A stretch of 38,480 nt of DNA from Prescottella sp. R16 (GCF_030656875.1 NZ_CP130944.1:1-38480); one strand, 5' to 3'; shown: positions 17,296 through 27,249, counted from the first letter of the stretch. The notes: generated by a model from the letters alone, not told the origin. A program made the numbers and translations.

Positions 17296-18991
17296 TCAGA
17301 TCACGCTCGTCGACAGCGTCGGCACGAACCGGTGCCCGAAGCCGACGTCGGTGGTGTTGTGTGGGGTGCGGGCCGGCGCCCGGTGCGGTGACCTGCACCC
17401 GGGGCACGTCGCGGGGGGCGGCGGCGATCTCGGGGGCGGTGAGCCAGTCGGGGCGGGCATGCTGGATCTCGAGGGTGATCTCGATGAGAGTCGTTTCGTC
17501 CCAGGGGCGTCCGCCGATCTGCACGCCGAACGGCAGTCCGGTCGCGGCGGACCGCCCGGCGGGGGTGGTGACGACGGGGGCGCCGGCGGTGTTGGCCCAG
17601 CCGACGGTGCCGGTGACCCCGTCGAACACGGAGATGCCGGCGAACTCGAAACGCTCGCAGCCGTCGATCTTGGCGCCGGGGACGAGGACGGCGTCGATGC
17701 CGGTGTCGGCGAACATGCGGTTGTACTCGTGCTGGAACCGCAGCCGGTTGCCCTCGGTGGTGAGGTAGTCGATGGCGGGGGCGGCGAGCGAGGCGACGGC
17801 CTTCGTCACCGAGATCGCGTTCTCGGGCCGGTAGGAGCCGATCCGGTCCGTGAACTGCCGGTGGAAGCTGCCCATCTCGACACGGTCGCCGACGATCATG
17901 TCCGCCGGCATGACCGGCATCGTGATGTCGACGACGTCGCCGCCGAGGCGCCGGATCTCGTCGACGAATGCGGCGAACAGGGTGCCCAGGGCGTCGGGCA
18001 ACCCGTCGACGGCCTTGCGGTACAGGCCGAACCGTTTGCCGGACAACGGCGTCGTCCCGCCCTTCGCGGCGATCGGGTAGCCGCCCGCGGGTACGTCGGG
18101 GCCGACGGTGGTGGTGGGGTCGTCGACGTCGGCGCCCGCCATGTGGCTCAGCAGCAGGGACGCGTCGGCGATCGTGCGGGCCATCGGCCCGGTGTGGTCG
18201 CGGGTCCAGGTGAGCGGGATGACGCCGTGCGTGCTGCACCGGCCGAACGTCGGTTTGATCGACGTGATGCCGCACGCGCTGGCCGGCAGTCGCAGTGAGC
18301 CGCCGGTGTCGGTGCCGGTGGCGAGCGGCACGAAGCGGGCCGCGACGACGGCCGCGCTGCCGCCGGACGAGCCGCCGGGGGAGTAGTCGGTGTTCCACGG
18401 GTTGCCGACCTGTTCGGTGGCCACCCCGATCGCGAACTCGTCGGTGTGCGCGTGCCCGACGAGGACCGTGCCGGCGTCCCGGAGCCGACGCCACACCGTG
18501 GAGTCGCCGGCCGCGATGTTGCCGTCGAGGACGTGACTCGACGCGGTGAGCGGCAGCCCGGCCACCGCGAACAGGTCCTTGAGGGCCAGCGGGAGCCCGC
18601 ACAGCAGCGGGGCGTCCCCGGATCCGGTGAGCCGCTGCGCGGCGGCGTCCGCGGCCTCGTACGCGAGTTCCGGGTAGATCCGTACCCAGCCGCCGATGTC
18701 GCCGTCGTGGCCGGCGGTGCGGGTCAGGCATGCGTCGAGCAGTTCCCTCGGGTGCAGGCGGCGGGACTGCAGCAGGCTCGCGGCCTGCACCGCGGTCAGC
18801 AGCGCCGGGTCGGTGACGGTGATCGACGACGCGGCCGGCAGCGCGGACGCCGGACCGGTGCGGCGGGCGGGGCGGGCCGAGGCCGGTGCGGTGGACAGCG
18901 CGGTCACCCCGGCGACCCCGGCGACCCCGGCGGCCCCGAAGAAGCCGCGTCGGGTCAGTCCCGGCCGTGTCGTGTTCTCCGCCGCCGTCAT
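17296..18991 (-). CDS. Tat-exported amidase (mirror copy, frameshifted)
   Basis: Copy of 2908-4602. One extra T near 17358 shifts the frame about 20 codons before the end, replacing the proper C-terminus with a long spurious tail. The catalytic residues are unaffected. Confidence 0.88.
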
Positions 18992-19013
18992 GCCGGTCCC
19001 TTCGTCGTGTCCG

Positions 19014-19039
19014 TTCCGCCTCTCGGAGCGTAGGCGGAA
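19014..19039. repeat. Inverted repeat in amidase leader (mirror)
   Basis: Mirror of 2860-2885: TTCCGCCT / AGGCGGAA arms upstream of the amidase start at 18991. Confidence 0.45.
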
Positions 19040-19109
19040 ACGGGTGTTCTCGACATACCTCCGATCGGCTCGGTCACGGACCCGGATCGCTTCGGTCCTT
19101 CCCGTCGAT

Positions 19110-19123
19110 TGGAACACGTTCTA
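19110..19123. promoter_or_regulatory. KstR-like operator (mirror)
   Basis: TGGAACACGTTCTA, the same 14-mer as 2776-2789 on the other strand, 74 bases before the fadA GTG at 19197. Confidence 0.55.
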
Positions 19124-19196
19124 AGGTGATGCGAGCCGAGGTCTGTGCTGCTCGTCACTCGATGCGGCCGCACGGACGAGAACAGGAAGGAAGATC

Positions 19197-20409
19197 GTGA
19201 CCACAGAGGCATTCATTTATGAAGCCATCCGCACCCCTCGGGGTAAGGGCAAGGCAACCGGATCGCTCCATTCGGTGAAGCCGATCGACCTGGTCACCGG
19301 CCTGATCGCCGAGCTGCGCACCCGGTTCCCGAACCTCGACGAGGACCGCATCTCCGACGTGATCCTCGGTGTGGTCTCCCCGCTCGGGGACCAGGGCGCC
19401 GACATCGCCCGCACCGCGGTCACCGTCGCCGGGCTGCCCGACACGGTCGGTGGCGTGCAGATCAACCGGTTCTGCGCGTCCGGCCTCGAGGCCGTGAACA
19501 TGGCGGCGCAGAAGGTGCGGTCGGGCTGGGACGAGCTGGTCATCGCCGGTGGCGTCGAATCGATGTCGCGCGTGAAGATGGGCTCCGACGGTGGCCCGTG
19601 GATGCTGGATCCGGCCACCAACTTCGACACCTACCTGGTGCCGCAGGGGATCGGTGCCGACCTCATCGCCACCATGGAGGGCTTCTCCCGCGAGGACGTC
19701 GACGCGTACGCGGTCCGCTCGCAGGAGCTGGCGGCGAAGGCCTGGGCGGGCGGCTACTTCGCCAAGTCCGTCGTCCCGGTCAAGGACATCAACGGCATCA
19801 CCGTCCTCGAGCAGGACGAGCACATGCGTCCGGGCACCACGGTGGAGGCTCTGGCCGCTCTCTCGCCTTCGTTCGCAGGCATCGGCGAGATGGGCGGCTT
19901 CGACGCCGTCGCGCTGCAGAAGTACCACTGGGTGGAGAAGATCAACCACGTCCACCACGGCGGCAACAGCTCCGGCATCGTCGACGGCGCCGCGCTCGTG
20001 CTCGTCGGCAGCGAGAACGCCGGTAAGGAGATGGGTCTGACGCCGCGGGCCCGCGTCGTCGCGACCGCCACCTCCGGCGCCGATTCGACGATCATGCTCA
20101 CCGGCCCCACCCCGGCCGCGCACAAGGTCCTCGCGCAGGCGGGTCTGACCGTCGACGACATCGACCTGTTCGAGATCAACGAGGCGTTCGCGTCGGTCGC
20201 GATGAAGTTCCAGAAGGATGAACATCCCCACCGAGAAGCTCAACGTCGTCGGCGGCGCCATCGCGATGGGTCACCCGCTCGGCGCGACCGGCGCCATGAT
20301 CACCGGCACCATGGTCGACGAGCTCGAGCGCCGCGGCGCGAAGCGGGCCCTGGTGACGCTGTGCATCGGCGGCGGCATGGGCGTGGCCACCATCATCGAG
20401 CGCGTCTGA
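19197..20409 (+). CDS. fadA: 3-ketoacyl-CoA thiolase FadA (mirror copy, frameshifted)
   Basis: Copy of 1488-2702. Two bases (CT) are missing near 20217 (AAGGATGAAC against AAGGATCTGAAC), so the frame breaks after residue 340 and the His360/Cys390 region is read from another frame starting at 20218. Upstream and downstream segments match the intact copy. Confidence 0.92.
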
Positions 20410-20440
20410 CGCTCACGGACTGATTCAGGAGAGACGAAAA

Positions 20441-22580
20441 GTGAGCGAGCAGAACATCATTGCGTGGGAGCAGGACGCCGACGGCATCGTCGTGCTCACC
20501 ATCGACGACCCCAACCAGGGCGCGAACACCATGAACGACCGGTACATCTCGTCGATGCGCGAGACGGTGGACCGGCTGTACGCGGAGAAGGACACCGTCA
20601 CCGGTGTCGTGCTCACGTCCGGCAAGAAGACGTTCTTCGCCGGCGGTGACCTCAAGAACCTTCTCGCGGTCCAGCCGGATCAGGCGGAGCAGATCTACAA
20701 CCACAGCCTGAACCTCAAGGCCGATCTGCGTCGCCTCGAGACGCTCGGCAAGCCGGTCGTCACGTGCATCAACGGTGCCGCGCTCGGCGGTGGCCTGGAG
20801 ATCGCGCTGGCCACCCACCACCGCATTGCCGCGGACGTCAAGGGCGTCAAGATCGGCCTGCCCGAGGTCACCCTCGGCCTGCTGCCGGGCGGCGGCGGCA
20901 TCGTCCGGACGGTCCGCAAGTTCGGCATCATGACCGCCCTGACACAGCACCTGATGCAGGGCCAGCAGCGGGGCCCGCAGCAGGCCCTCGAGGCCGGCGT
21001 GATCGACGAAGTCGTCTCCTCCGTGGAGGAGCTGGTGCGGCCGCGAAGGCGTGGATCAAGGCCAATCCCGAGTCCGGTGTCCAGCCGTGGGACGTCAAGG
21101 GCTACAAGATCCCCGGCGGCACCCCGGCCACCCCGGCGTTCGCCGCGAACCTGCCCGCGATCCCCGCGAACGTGCGTAAGCAGATCAAGGGCGCCAACAT
21201 GCCGGCACCGCGCGCGATCCTCGCCGCGGCCGTCGAGGGCAGCCAGGTCGACGTCGACAACGCCCTGAAGATCGAGTCCCGCTACTTCACGTCGCTCGTC
21301 ACCGGGCACGTCGCGAAGAACATGATCCAGGCGTTCTTCTTCGACCTGCAGGCCATCGGCTCGGGTGCGTCGCGTCCCAAGGACATCCCGAAGCGGGAGA
21401 TCAAGAAGGTCGGTGTCCTCGGTGCCGGCATGATGGGCGCGGGTATCGCGTACGTGTGCGCGAAGGCCGGAATCCCGGTGGTACTCAAGGACGTCGAGCT
21501 CGCCGCCGCCGAGAAGGGCAAGGCGTACTCGGAGAAGATCGAGGCCAAGGCGCTCTCGCGCGGCAAGACCACCGAGGCGAAGTCGAAGGCTCTCCTCGAC
21601 CTCATCACCCCGACCGCCGACCGGCCGACTTCGCGGGCGTCGACTTCGTCGTCGAGGCCGTCTTCGAGTCGCCCGACCTGAAGAAGAAGGTGTTCCAGGA
21701 GATCGAGGACATCGTCGACGCCGACGCCCTCCTCGGCTCCAACACCTCGACGCTGCCGATCACCGACCTGGCGACCGGCGTCAAGCGTCCCGAGGACTTC
21801 ATCGGTATCCACTTCTTCTCCCCGGTCGACAAGATGCCGCTCGTGGAGATCATCCGCGGCGAGAAGACCTCGGACGAGACCCTCGCCCGCGTCTTCGATT
21901 TCGTGCAGGCGATCCGCAAGACCCCGATCGTCGTCAACGATTCGCGCGGCTTCTTCACCTCGCGTGTCATCGGCACGTTCGTCAACGAGGCCATCGGCAT
22001 GGTCGCCGAGGGCATCGAGCCGGCCACCATCGAGCAGGCGGGCATGCAGGCCGGTTACCCGGCGGCACCGCTGCAGCTGTCCGACGAGCTGAACCTGACG
22101 CTCATGCAGAAGATCCGCGCCGAGTCGAAGGCCGCCGCGCTCGCGGAGGGCAAGGAACTGCCCGCCGACCCGGCCGGCGACGTCATCAACTACCTCGTCG
22201 AGGGCAACGACCGCAAGGGACGCCTCGGCGGTGCCGGGTTCTACGACTACACGGACGGCAAGCGCACCGGCCTGTGGCAGGGGCTGCGCGACCACTTCAA
22301 GTCCGGTTCGGCCACTCCGCCGATCCAGGATCTGATCGACCGCATGCTGTTCATCGAAGCCATCGAGACCGTCAAGTGCTTCGACGAGGGCGTCATCACG
22401 TCCTCCGCCGACGCCAACATCGGCTCCATCATGGGCATCGGCTACCCGGCCTGGACCGGCGGTGTCAGCCAGTTCATCACCGGCTACCCCGGTGGCAAGG
22501 ACGGCTTCGTCGCCCGCGCCGAGGAACTCGCCGCGAAGTACGGCGAGCGCTTCACCCCGCCGGCGTCGCTGAAGGGCTAG
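20441..22580 (+). CDS. fadB: FadB: enoyl-CoA hydratase / 3-hydroxyacyl-CoA dehydrogenase, full span with two frameshifts
   Basis: Complete gene span; with two missing C bases restored (near 21038 and 21620) it encodes 713 residues, close to the roughly 720 I recall for M. tuberculosis FadB. The N-terminal crotonase domain (about 1-200) hydrates trans-2-enoyl-CoA, with Glu120 in GGGLE and Glu142 in [14 protein letters not shown] as catalytic acids. The NAD domain starts at [17 protein letters not shown] (323-339), with catalytic His458 in [15 protein letters not shown]-terminal dehydrogenase domains run to the end. The start is GTG with CAGGAGAG upstream, 31 bases after fadA. Together with FadA it performs the last three steps of beta-oxidation. 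Residues 1-485 are intact at 1-1456, and the part after 21620 is intact here. Confidence 0.95.
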
Positions 22581-22597
22581 TTCCACAGATCCAGCCG

Positions 22598-22634
22598 CGA
22601 CACCCCCCGCCCGGTTCTCCGGACGGGGGTGTCG
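22598..22634 (+). terminator. Terminator after fadB
   Basis: Stem CGACACCCCCCGCCCGG against CCGGACGGGGGTGTCG with one bulge, one mismatch and a TTCT loop, starting 18 bases after the fadB stop. No T-run follows. Confidence 0.75.
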
Positions 22635-22765
22635 TGCATTCGGGCGCTTCGAAGTGCGTACCGTGCACGAGGTTTCGTGCCCGTGCAGTGGGAAGGGTGC
22701 AGACAGCGACCGATCGGGGCGCCTAGATTTCGGTGTGACGTAGGACATAGGAGAGTGAGGGCATC

Positions 22766-23740
22766 TTGGCGAACTGGACGCACCACCGCGCACGAATCAA
22801 CGGGCTCGACATGCACTACGTGACGGAGGGGGAGGGCCCGCTCGTCGTGCTTCTGCACGGCTTCCCGCACACGTGGTTCAGTTGGCGTCATCAGATCGGT
22901 GCGCTGGCCGACGCGGGCTACCGGGTGGTGGCGCCGGACCTGCGCGGTATGGGGCAGACCGATGTTCCCGACCGGCTCGAGGACTACCGCGTCGACAACG
23001 TCGTCGCCGACATCTGCGGCCTGCTCGACCACCTCGGTCACGACAGCGCAGTGTTCTCCGGGCTGGACTACGGCCAGTTCATCGCGTACGACATCGCGAT
23101 CGAGCGCCCGGAGCGGGTGCGGGGCGTGATCGGCCTGCAGAATCCGTTCTACGCCGCCTACGACCGGCTTCCCAGCGAGATCGAACGCGAGCGCGGTCGT
23201 GAGCACTTCAACCACATGTCGTACTACCTCGACGACCCGGACGGGGCGCGCGCCGACCTCGACGGGAACCCCCGCGGGATCCTCACGAAGATCTTCCACA
23301 TCCTCTCCGGCGACGGCGATTTCATGCAGGTGTGGCAGCATCCGCCGGGCACCACGTATCGGCAGGCGTTGCCGCAGCCGCCGGCCCTGCCGTGGCCATG
23401 GCTGTCGGAATGGGAGTTGGAGACCTACGTCTCGGAGTACTCGCGCAGCGGTTTCGGTGGCGGGATCAACTGGTACCTCGCCGCGGACATGAACTGGACG
23501 TACCGGAAATCGCGTGCCGACAACATCACCCGCGTGCCCTTCTACTTCCTGTGCAGTGCGTCGGACGTCGACCTCCTGAACTGGCACGGCGACGACCCGA
23601 TCGACAAACTGAAGGAGCATCACGCCGACGTTCGTACGGTCCGCACCGTCTCGGGTGGCGGGCATCTGCTCGCGATGGAGAACCCGGCCGAGGTCAACAA
23701 GGTTCTGCTCGAGTTCCTCGCCGATCTGGACGGGAGCTGA
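22766..23740 (+). CDS. Alpha/beta hydrolase, epoxide hydrolase-like, intact copy
   Basis: 324 residues. The fold is shown by the oxyanion motif HGFP (31-34, in VVLLHGFPHTWFSWR), VVAPDLRGMGQTD (54-66) and the nucleophile elbow SGLDYGQFIAYDIA, where Asp101 takes the nucleophile position. His300 in GGGHLLAMENP is the catalytic base. An Asp nucleophile with HGFP and RGMGQTD is typical of epoxide hydrolases and haloalkane dehalogenases; the usual elbow of epoxide hydrolases is HDWG, so LDYG here is a variant. Start TTG 22766 follows GGAGAG; the upstream gap contains the fadB terminator and no obvious promoter. The substrate is unknown. The gene converges with the secreted protein across a strong hairpin. 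Confidence 0.88.
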   Translation: MANWTHHRARINGLDMHYVTEGEGPLVVLLHGFPHTWFSWRHQIGALADAGYRVVAPDLRGMGQTDVPDRLEDYRVDNVVADICGLLDHLGHDSAVFSGLDYGQFIAYDIAIERPERVRGVIGLQNPFYAAYDRLPSEIERERGREHFNHMSYYLDDPDGARADLDGNPRGILTKIFHILSGDGDFMQVWQHPPGTTYRQALPQPPALPWPWLSEWELETYVSEYSRSGFGGGINWYLAADMNWTYRKSRADNITRVPFYFLCSASDVDLLNWHGDDPIDKLKEHHADVRTVRTVSGGGHLLAMENPAEVNKVLLEFLADLDGS

Positions 23741-23765
23741 CGGGTCACGCCGGGGCAGCCGACGT

Positions 23766-23803
23766 CGGGGCCGTGCACACCGGAATCGGTGTGCACGGCC
23801 CCG
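23766..23803. terminator. Bidirectional terminator hairpin
   Basis: Perfect 17-base stem CGGGGCCGTGCACACCG / CGGTGTGCACGGCCCCG with a GAAT loop, centred between the convergent hydrolase stop (23740) and the secreted-protein stop (23816). Confidence 0.9.
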
Positions 23804-23815
23804 CTCGACGTGCGC

Positions 23816-25237
23816 CTACCGGCCGAGGAAACGCTCGGTGTAGTTCGAGACCCGCTCGTCGAGTTGCGTCGCCCGCTGGGCCGGCGTCACTCGCGTAGTC
23901 CCCTCCGGCAGCACCGAATCCAGATCGGCGAGGTCGACCAGACGGACCGACCGCACCGTCCGTGACGGGTCGACGTCCGCGGGTACGGACTGCCAGCGGA
24001 TCGCATACATTCCACTGTCGATCCCGTCCGTGTCCAACCAGTTCCAGGTTCCCGGATCCTCGGCGGAGACGACGTAGGTGATCGTGCCGTCCGCGTTGGC
24101 ACGTGCCTGCGCCTGGTTCAGGCTGCCCGATCGGTGGGTGTACTCCCGCGCGACACCCCACAGGTCGGTCAGCTGGAATCCGAGGTAGCGGGCACCGACC
24201 GGATCCAGGGTGACCACCAGCGCCTGGCCCGCACCCAGAGCGAAGTGCCCGCTCGTCGCGAATCCGAAGCCGGAGCCGCGGGGTGCCGTAGGCGCGATGA
24301 TGTCGTTGGCCGCCTTCGTGTAGATGAAGGTGTTGTCCCAGTCGAGCCAGTACCGGCCGATCGTGCGCAGGAGGTCGGCGGTCTGCGTCGCCAGCTGTTC
24401 CGGGGTGCGGGGACCAGGCGCTTCGGGGCCGGCCGTGCGTTCGATCTCCAGATACGACGGCCCTTCTTTCGCCCAGTCGTTCAACGAGTCCCGCGCGATG
24501 AGGAGCCGGGCGGTATCCGTGGTGCGGATGTGGTTCGGGCGGCCGTCGGCGGGCTCCGGGTCGACGGTGATCGTGAACGATCCGTCGGGGTCGATCTGCA
24601 TACGATCCGTGGTGAGGGCTGCCAACACCGGGGCGCCCTCCTTCGTCACCGCACCGGTACCGGGCAGTTCACCGTAGAGCACGAAGGACAGTTGGGCGGG
24701 CCGCCGTTCCGGCATGCGCCCCCGGATCACGAAGGACGACCGGCCGTCGACGGCAGTGTGCCGGTACACGTTGTCGGGGTTGTCGATTCCGTAACCCGAT
24801 CGGGCCACCTCGATCCCGTGCCAGCAGTGGGGAGCCGTCACGACCCAGTTGAAGTGCGGGTCGAAGGGATCGTCGGTGACGACGGTCTGGGCCGCAGCCG
24901 TCGCGATCGACTCGACCGCCGCATCCAACGTGGTCAGGCCGGAACGGGTGGCGCCCTGCGGATCGGCTCGGTACATCGCGGCGACGTCGTTCTTCGCGGC
25001 GCGCACCAGGGGGTGCGCGGTCATCTCCGTGACCGTCTTCTCGAAGTCCAGCTGGTGTCGGGAATCGAGTGCGCCGCCGGGAGCGAAGCCGCGATCGCAC
25101 CCGCTGTCGGAGCCTTCCCCGTCGAGGCTTCCCGTCGGTATGGAACCCAGCGGCCCTGCCCCCGACATGGTGGGCAGCAGGACGGTGACGGCGGTGGCCA
25201 TCAGTCCGGCGGCCAGAATTCGTCTACGTACGGACAC
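23816..25237 (-). CDS. Secreted protein of unknown function, intact copy
   Basis: 473 residues. The N-terminus is a signal peptide: MSVRRR, then AAGLMATAVTVLLPTMSGAG, so the protein is probably exported. The mature part has no family I can name with confidence. Visible features are FNWVVTAPHCWHGIEVARSG near residue 130, YGIDNPDNVYRHTAVDG, a stretch FVIRGRMPERRPAQLSFVLY, and a C-terminal DLWGVAREYTHRSGSLNQAQ. The pattern of N-P-D-n-Y followed by a beta-rich segment recalls proteins annotated with DUF1214/DUF1254, but I would not assert it. Start GTG 25237 with GAGGAGAC upstream. It lies 71 bases after kshA on the same strand, so it is probably in the same transcript and may serve the same steroid-related pathway. 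Confidence 0.8.
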   Translation of the reverse strand: MSVRRRILAAGLMATAVTVLLPTMSGAGPLGSIPTGSLDGEGSDSGCDRGFAPGGALDSRHQLDFEKTVTEMTAHPLVRAAKNDVAAMYRADPQGATRSGLTTLDAAVESIATAAAQTVVTDDPFDPHFNWVVTAPHCWHGIEVARSGYGIDNPDNVYRHTAVDGRSSFVIRGRMPERRPAQLSFVLYGELPGTGAVTKEGAPVLAALTTDRMQIDPDGSFTITVDPEPADGRPNHIRTTDTARLLIARDSLNDWAKEGPSYLEIERTAGPEAPGPRTPEQLATQTADLLRTIGRYWLDWDNTFIYTKAANDIIAPTAPRGSGFGFATSGHFALGAGQALVVTLDPVGARYLGFQLTDLWGVAREYTHRSGSLNQAQARANADGTITYVVSAEDPGTWNWLDTDGIDSGMYAIRWQSVPADVDPSRTVRSVRLVDLADLDSVLPEGTTRVTPAQRATQLDERVSNYTERFLGR

Positions 25238-25308
25238 GGCGTCTCCTCGGATCGCTCACCTCGGGAGGCGAGTCGGAAGTGAATTGTTCGCGGATACGGT
25301 GGAATCGA

Positions 25309-26475
25309 CTACGACGGCGTCGGTGCTCGGCCGTCGACGCGCGCGTCGCGCCTGGCGATGTTGTCCTGGACTTCCGCCCGCCACTTGACGTTCGGTGCAG
25401 TCGTGTCGATCTCGAACTCGAATCGGTTCGTCATCTCCGGCCGCACGTCCGCAGCGTCGACATAGAACTGTTCGTACCAGCGTCGCAGCTGGTAGACCGG
25501 GCCGTCCTCCTCGCACAGGAGCGGATTGTCGATTCGGGTCTTGTTCTTCCAGATCACTACGTCCTGCTCGAAGCCGAGGCGGACGAAGTCGCCGATCTTC
25601 CGGGCCAGGGCCGTGGACTCGGCGTCCTCCCTGCCCGGGAACTTCTTGACGATGACGCCGTACTGCAGCTCGAACGAGTTGGCGTCGATCGGATAGTGGC
25701 AGTTGATCAGCACGATCGGCAGGTCCGCCTCGTCGTAGTGGTACACGAGATCGTCGATCATGAAGGACGGCCCGTGGTATGCCGCCACGGAGGTGTTTCC
25801 GCGGGAGACCGGCACTCCCGGAACGGGTTTGCGAGGAGCGACGTCCTCACGCCCGACACCGGTCATGTACTGCGTGGCGGTGTGCCCCTCGAAGATCGTC
25901 TTGAAGTACGTCGGGAAGGCGAGATGAATGTAGAAGAAGTGGGCCATGTCGACGACGTTGTCGATGACCTCGCGGCAGTTCACGCCCTCGATCGTCGTCG
26001 AATACCAGATCCAGTCGGTGTATTCGGGATCGCCGTAACCGGCGATGCGCGGGATCGTCACGTCCGCGGGCGGCGGGTTGCCCTCGGGGTCGTTCCAGAC
26101 GAACAGCAGGCCGTCCTGCACCATCGTCGGCCAGGTCGCGGTGCGGGCGATCGGCGGGACACGGCGGGCGTACGGAATGTTCTTGCACCGCCCGTCGCCG
26201 CCCCAGCGCCAGTCGTGGAAGGGGCAGGCGATCTCGTTCCCCTTCACGGTGCCCTGTGAGAGGTCGCCGCCCATGTGCCGGCAGTACGCGTCGAGCACGT
26301 TGATCTTCTCGTCCTGTCCGGCGAAAACCACCAGCTTCCGCCCGAAGGCGTTGATCTGATGAGGTTTTCCGTCGCGGAACGTGCGTTCCAGGCCCAGGCA
26401 GTGCCATCCGCGTGCGAACCGTGTCGGTAGCGCCTGCGCTGTGATCTCACGAACCGGTGCGTCGTGGTCGCTCAT
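25309..26475 (-). CDS. kshA: 3-ketosteroid 9-alpha-monooxygenase oxygenase subunit (KshA-like), intact copy
   Basis: 388 residues, a usual length for KshA. KshA with its reductase KshB hydroxylates C9 of 3-ketosteroids such as androstadienedione, opening ring B. The Rieske [2Fe-2S] ligands are Cys65-x-His67 and Cys84-x2-His87 (DAYCRHMGGDLSQG and ACPFHDWRWG). The mononuclear iron site is DNVVDMAHFFYIH (His178, His183) with Asp304 in GFEQDVVIWKNK. FARGWHCLG at the N-terminus and NCHYPIDANSFELQYGV near 257 agree with what I recall of KshA. ATG 26475 with GGAGGAAAG upstream; the frame is open for 200 codons upstream but overlaps the opposed TetR gene, so that extension is rejected. The reductase gene is not in the window. 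Substrate range cannot be read. Confidence 0.88.
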   Translation of the reverse strand: MSDHDAPVREITAQALPTRFARGWHCLGLERTFRDGKPHQINAFGRKLVVFAGQDEKINVLDAYCRHMGGDLSQGTVKGNEIACPFHDWRWGGDGRCKNIPYARRVPPIARTATWPTMVQDGLLFVWNDPEGNPPPADVTIPRIAGYGDPEYTDWIWYSTTIEGVNCREVIDNVVDMAHFFYIHLAFPTYFKTIFEGHTATQYMTGVGREDVAPRKPVPGVPVSRGNTSVAAYHGPSFMIDDLVYHYDEADLPIVLINCHYPIDANSFELQYGVIVKKFPGREDAESTALARKIGDFVRLGFEQDVVIWKNKTRIDNPLLCEEDGPVYQLRRWYEQFYVDAADVRPEMTNRFEFEIDTTAPNVKWRAEVQDNIARRDARVDGRAPTPS

Positions 26476-26622
26476 TCTTTCCTCCGTGCTGCGGGTCGCG
26501 TTCTCGGGGATCCCTGTGCGGCGGATGCCCGGAAGCAGGCTGTGTACGAACGGGTTCGGGCTTCCTGGCGGAACTGCGACCGGTGGCTGTCCGGACGCAG
26601 GATCGGCATCTCGTTGTGGTTG

Positions 26623-26652
26623 ATTGCACAGTAGACGACCGTCTACTGTCAA
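26623..26652 (-). promoter_or_regulatory. kshA promoter overlapped by perfect TetR operator
   Basis: On the kshA strand a consensus -35 TTGACA and an 18-base spacer precede TGCAAT as -10. The perfect 20-base palindrome CAGTAGACG-AC-CGTCTACTG (26629-26648) fills the spacer, so a bound repressor would block polymerase. It ends seven bases before the TetR start, so it can also silence the regulator gene. Confidence 0.75.
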
Positions 26653-26655
26653 GGG

Positions 26656-27249
26656 GTGAGTGAAGTCGAGACGGCCGACAAAGCCTGGGGCAGAGACGAA
26701 GTACGCAGAGCCGTGCGGCTGGCGGCGCGCACGCTGCTCGCCGAGAAAGGATTGTCCTTCAGCATGCGCGAGCTCGCGGCGAATGCCGGCGTCAACCTGG
26801 GGCTGATCCACAAGCATCTCGGCAACAAGGACGACGTGGTGCGGGCGGTCCTCGCGCGGAGTCACGAGAGGTCGGCGGCGATCGTCGGAGGTGTCGACTC
26901 GCTTCCGGAGGCCGTGCGGGCGCTGTTCATGGTGGGAGTCGCCGACCCGGAGTACGTGCGGATCGTGGCATGGCTGAATCTGCACGGGCGATCCGACCTG
27001 ATTCCGAACGAGGACATGGATGCCCTCGGCGCGATCACCGGTTCGTCGCACACCACCGTCGACGACCGAGTTCGGCATATGGCTGTGCTCTCGGCGATAT
27101 CCGGGTGGTCGTTGTTCGGCAGCGGAATCCTGCAGTCGGCCGAGGTCGCGGAGTCCGAGCGGGAGTTCTACGAGGCGCGTGTCGCAGATCTGCTGGCGTC
27201 GATCGTGAACGGGGAGAACACCTCACCCGTCGACGCGGGTCCCGAGTAG
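26656..27249 (+). CDS. TetR-family regulator divergent from kshA
   Basis: 197 residues. The N-terminal helix-turn-helix is FSMRELAANAGVNLGLIHKH (about residues 35-54) followed by LGNKDDVV. The rest is a helical ligand domain with SLPEAVRALFMVG near residue 84 and an acidic C-terminal tail. Start GTG 26656 directly abuts AAGGGG and lies seven bases after the operator, so the message may be nearly leaderless. It probably represses kshA and itself through the 20-bp palindrome. It is not KstR or KstR2 by anything I can see, so it may respond to a different steroid or lipid. Both mirror copies are intact. Confidence 0.9.
   Translation: MSEVETADKAWGRDEVRRAVRLAARTLLAEKGLSFSMRELAANAGVNLGLIHKHLGNKDDVVRAVLARSHERSAAIVGGVDSLPEAVRALFMVGVADPEYVRIVAWLNLHGRSDLIPNEDMDALGAITGSSHTTVDDRVRHMAVLSAISGWSLFGSGILQSAEVAESEREFYEARVADLLASIVNGENTSPVDAGPE

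Larger units (their letters stand above)
10958..21893. repeat. Arm A' of giant inverted repeat 1
   Basis: Reverse complement of arm A. It continues without a break into arm B, so A'-B (10958-30193) shows the underlying gene order. It carries single or double base indels in dnaX, the substrate-binding protein, the amidase, fadA and fadB compared with arm A. The intact copy of the first TetR gene is here. Confidence 0.97.

Noticed and set aside
17186..19117. 643-residue amidase with a novel C-terminal domain
   Set aside because: The tail arises from one extra T near 17358; the intact copy at 2908-4602 ends normally.
20441..22580. fadB split into separate hydratase and dehydrogenase genes
   Set aside because: The breaks at 21038 and 21620 are single missing C bases that the mirror copy at 1-1456 restores.
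26476..27078. 589-residue version of KshA with a 201-residue N-terminal extension
   Set aside because: The extension overlaps the divergent TetR gene and the operator, and KshA proteins begin near the internal ATG, which has a good ribosome site.
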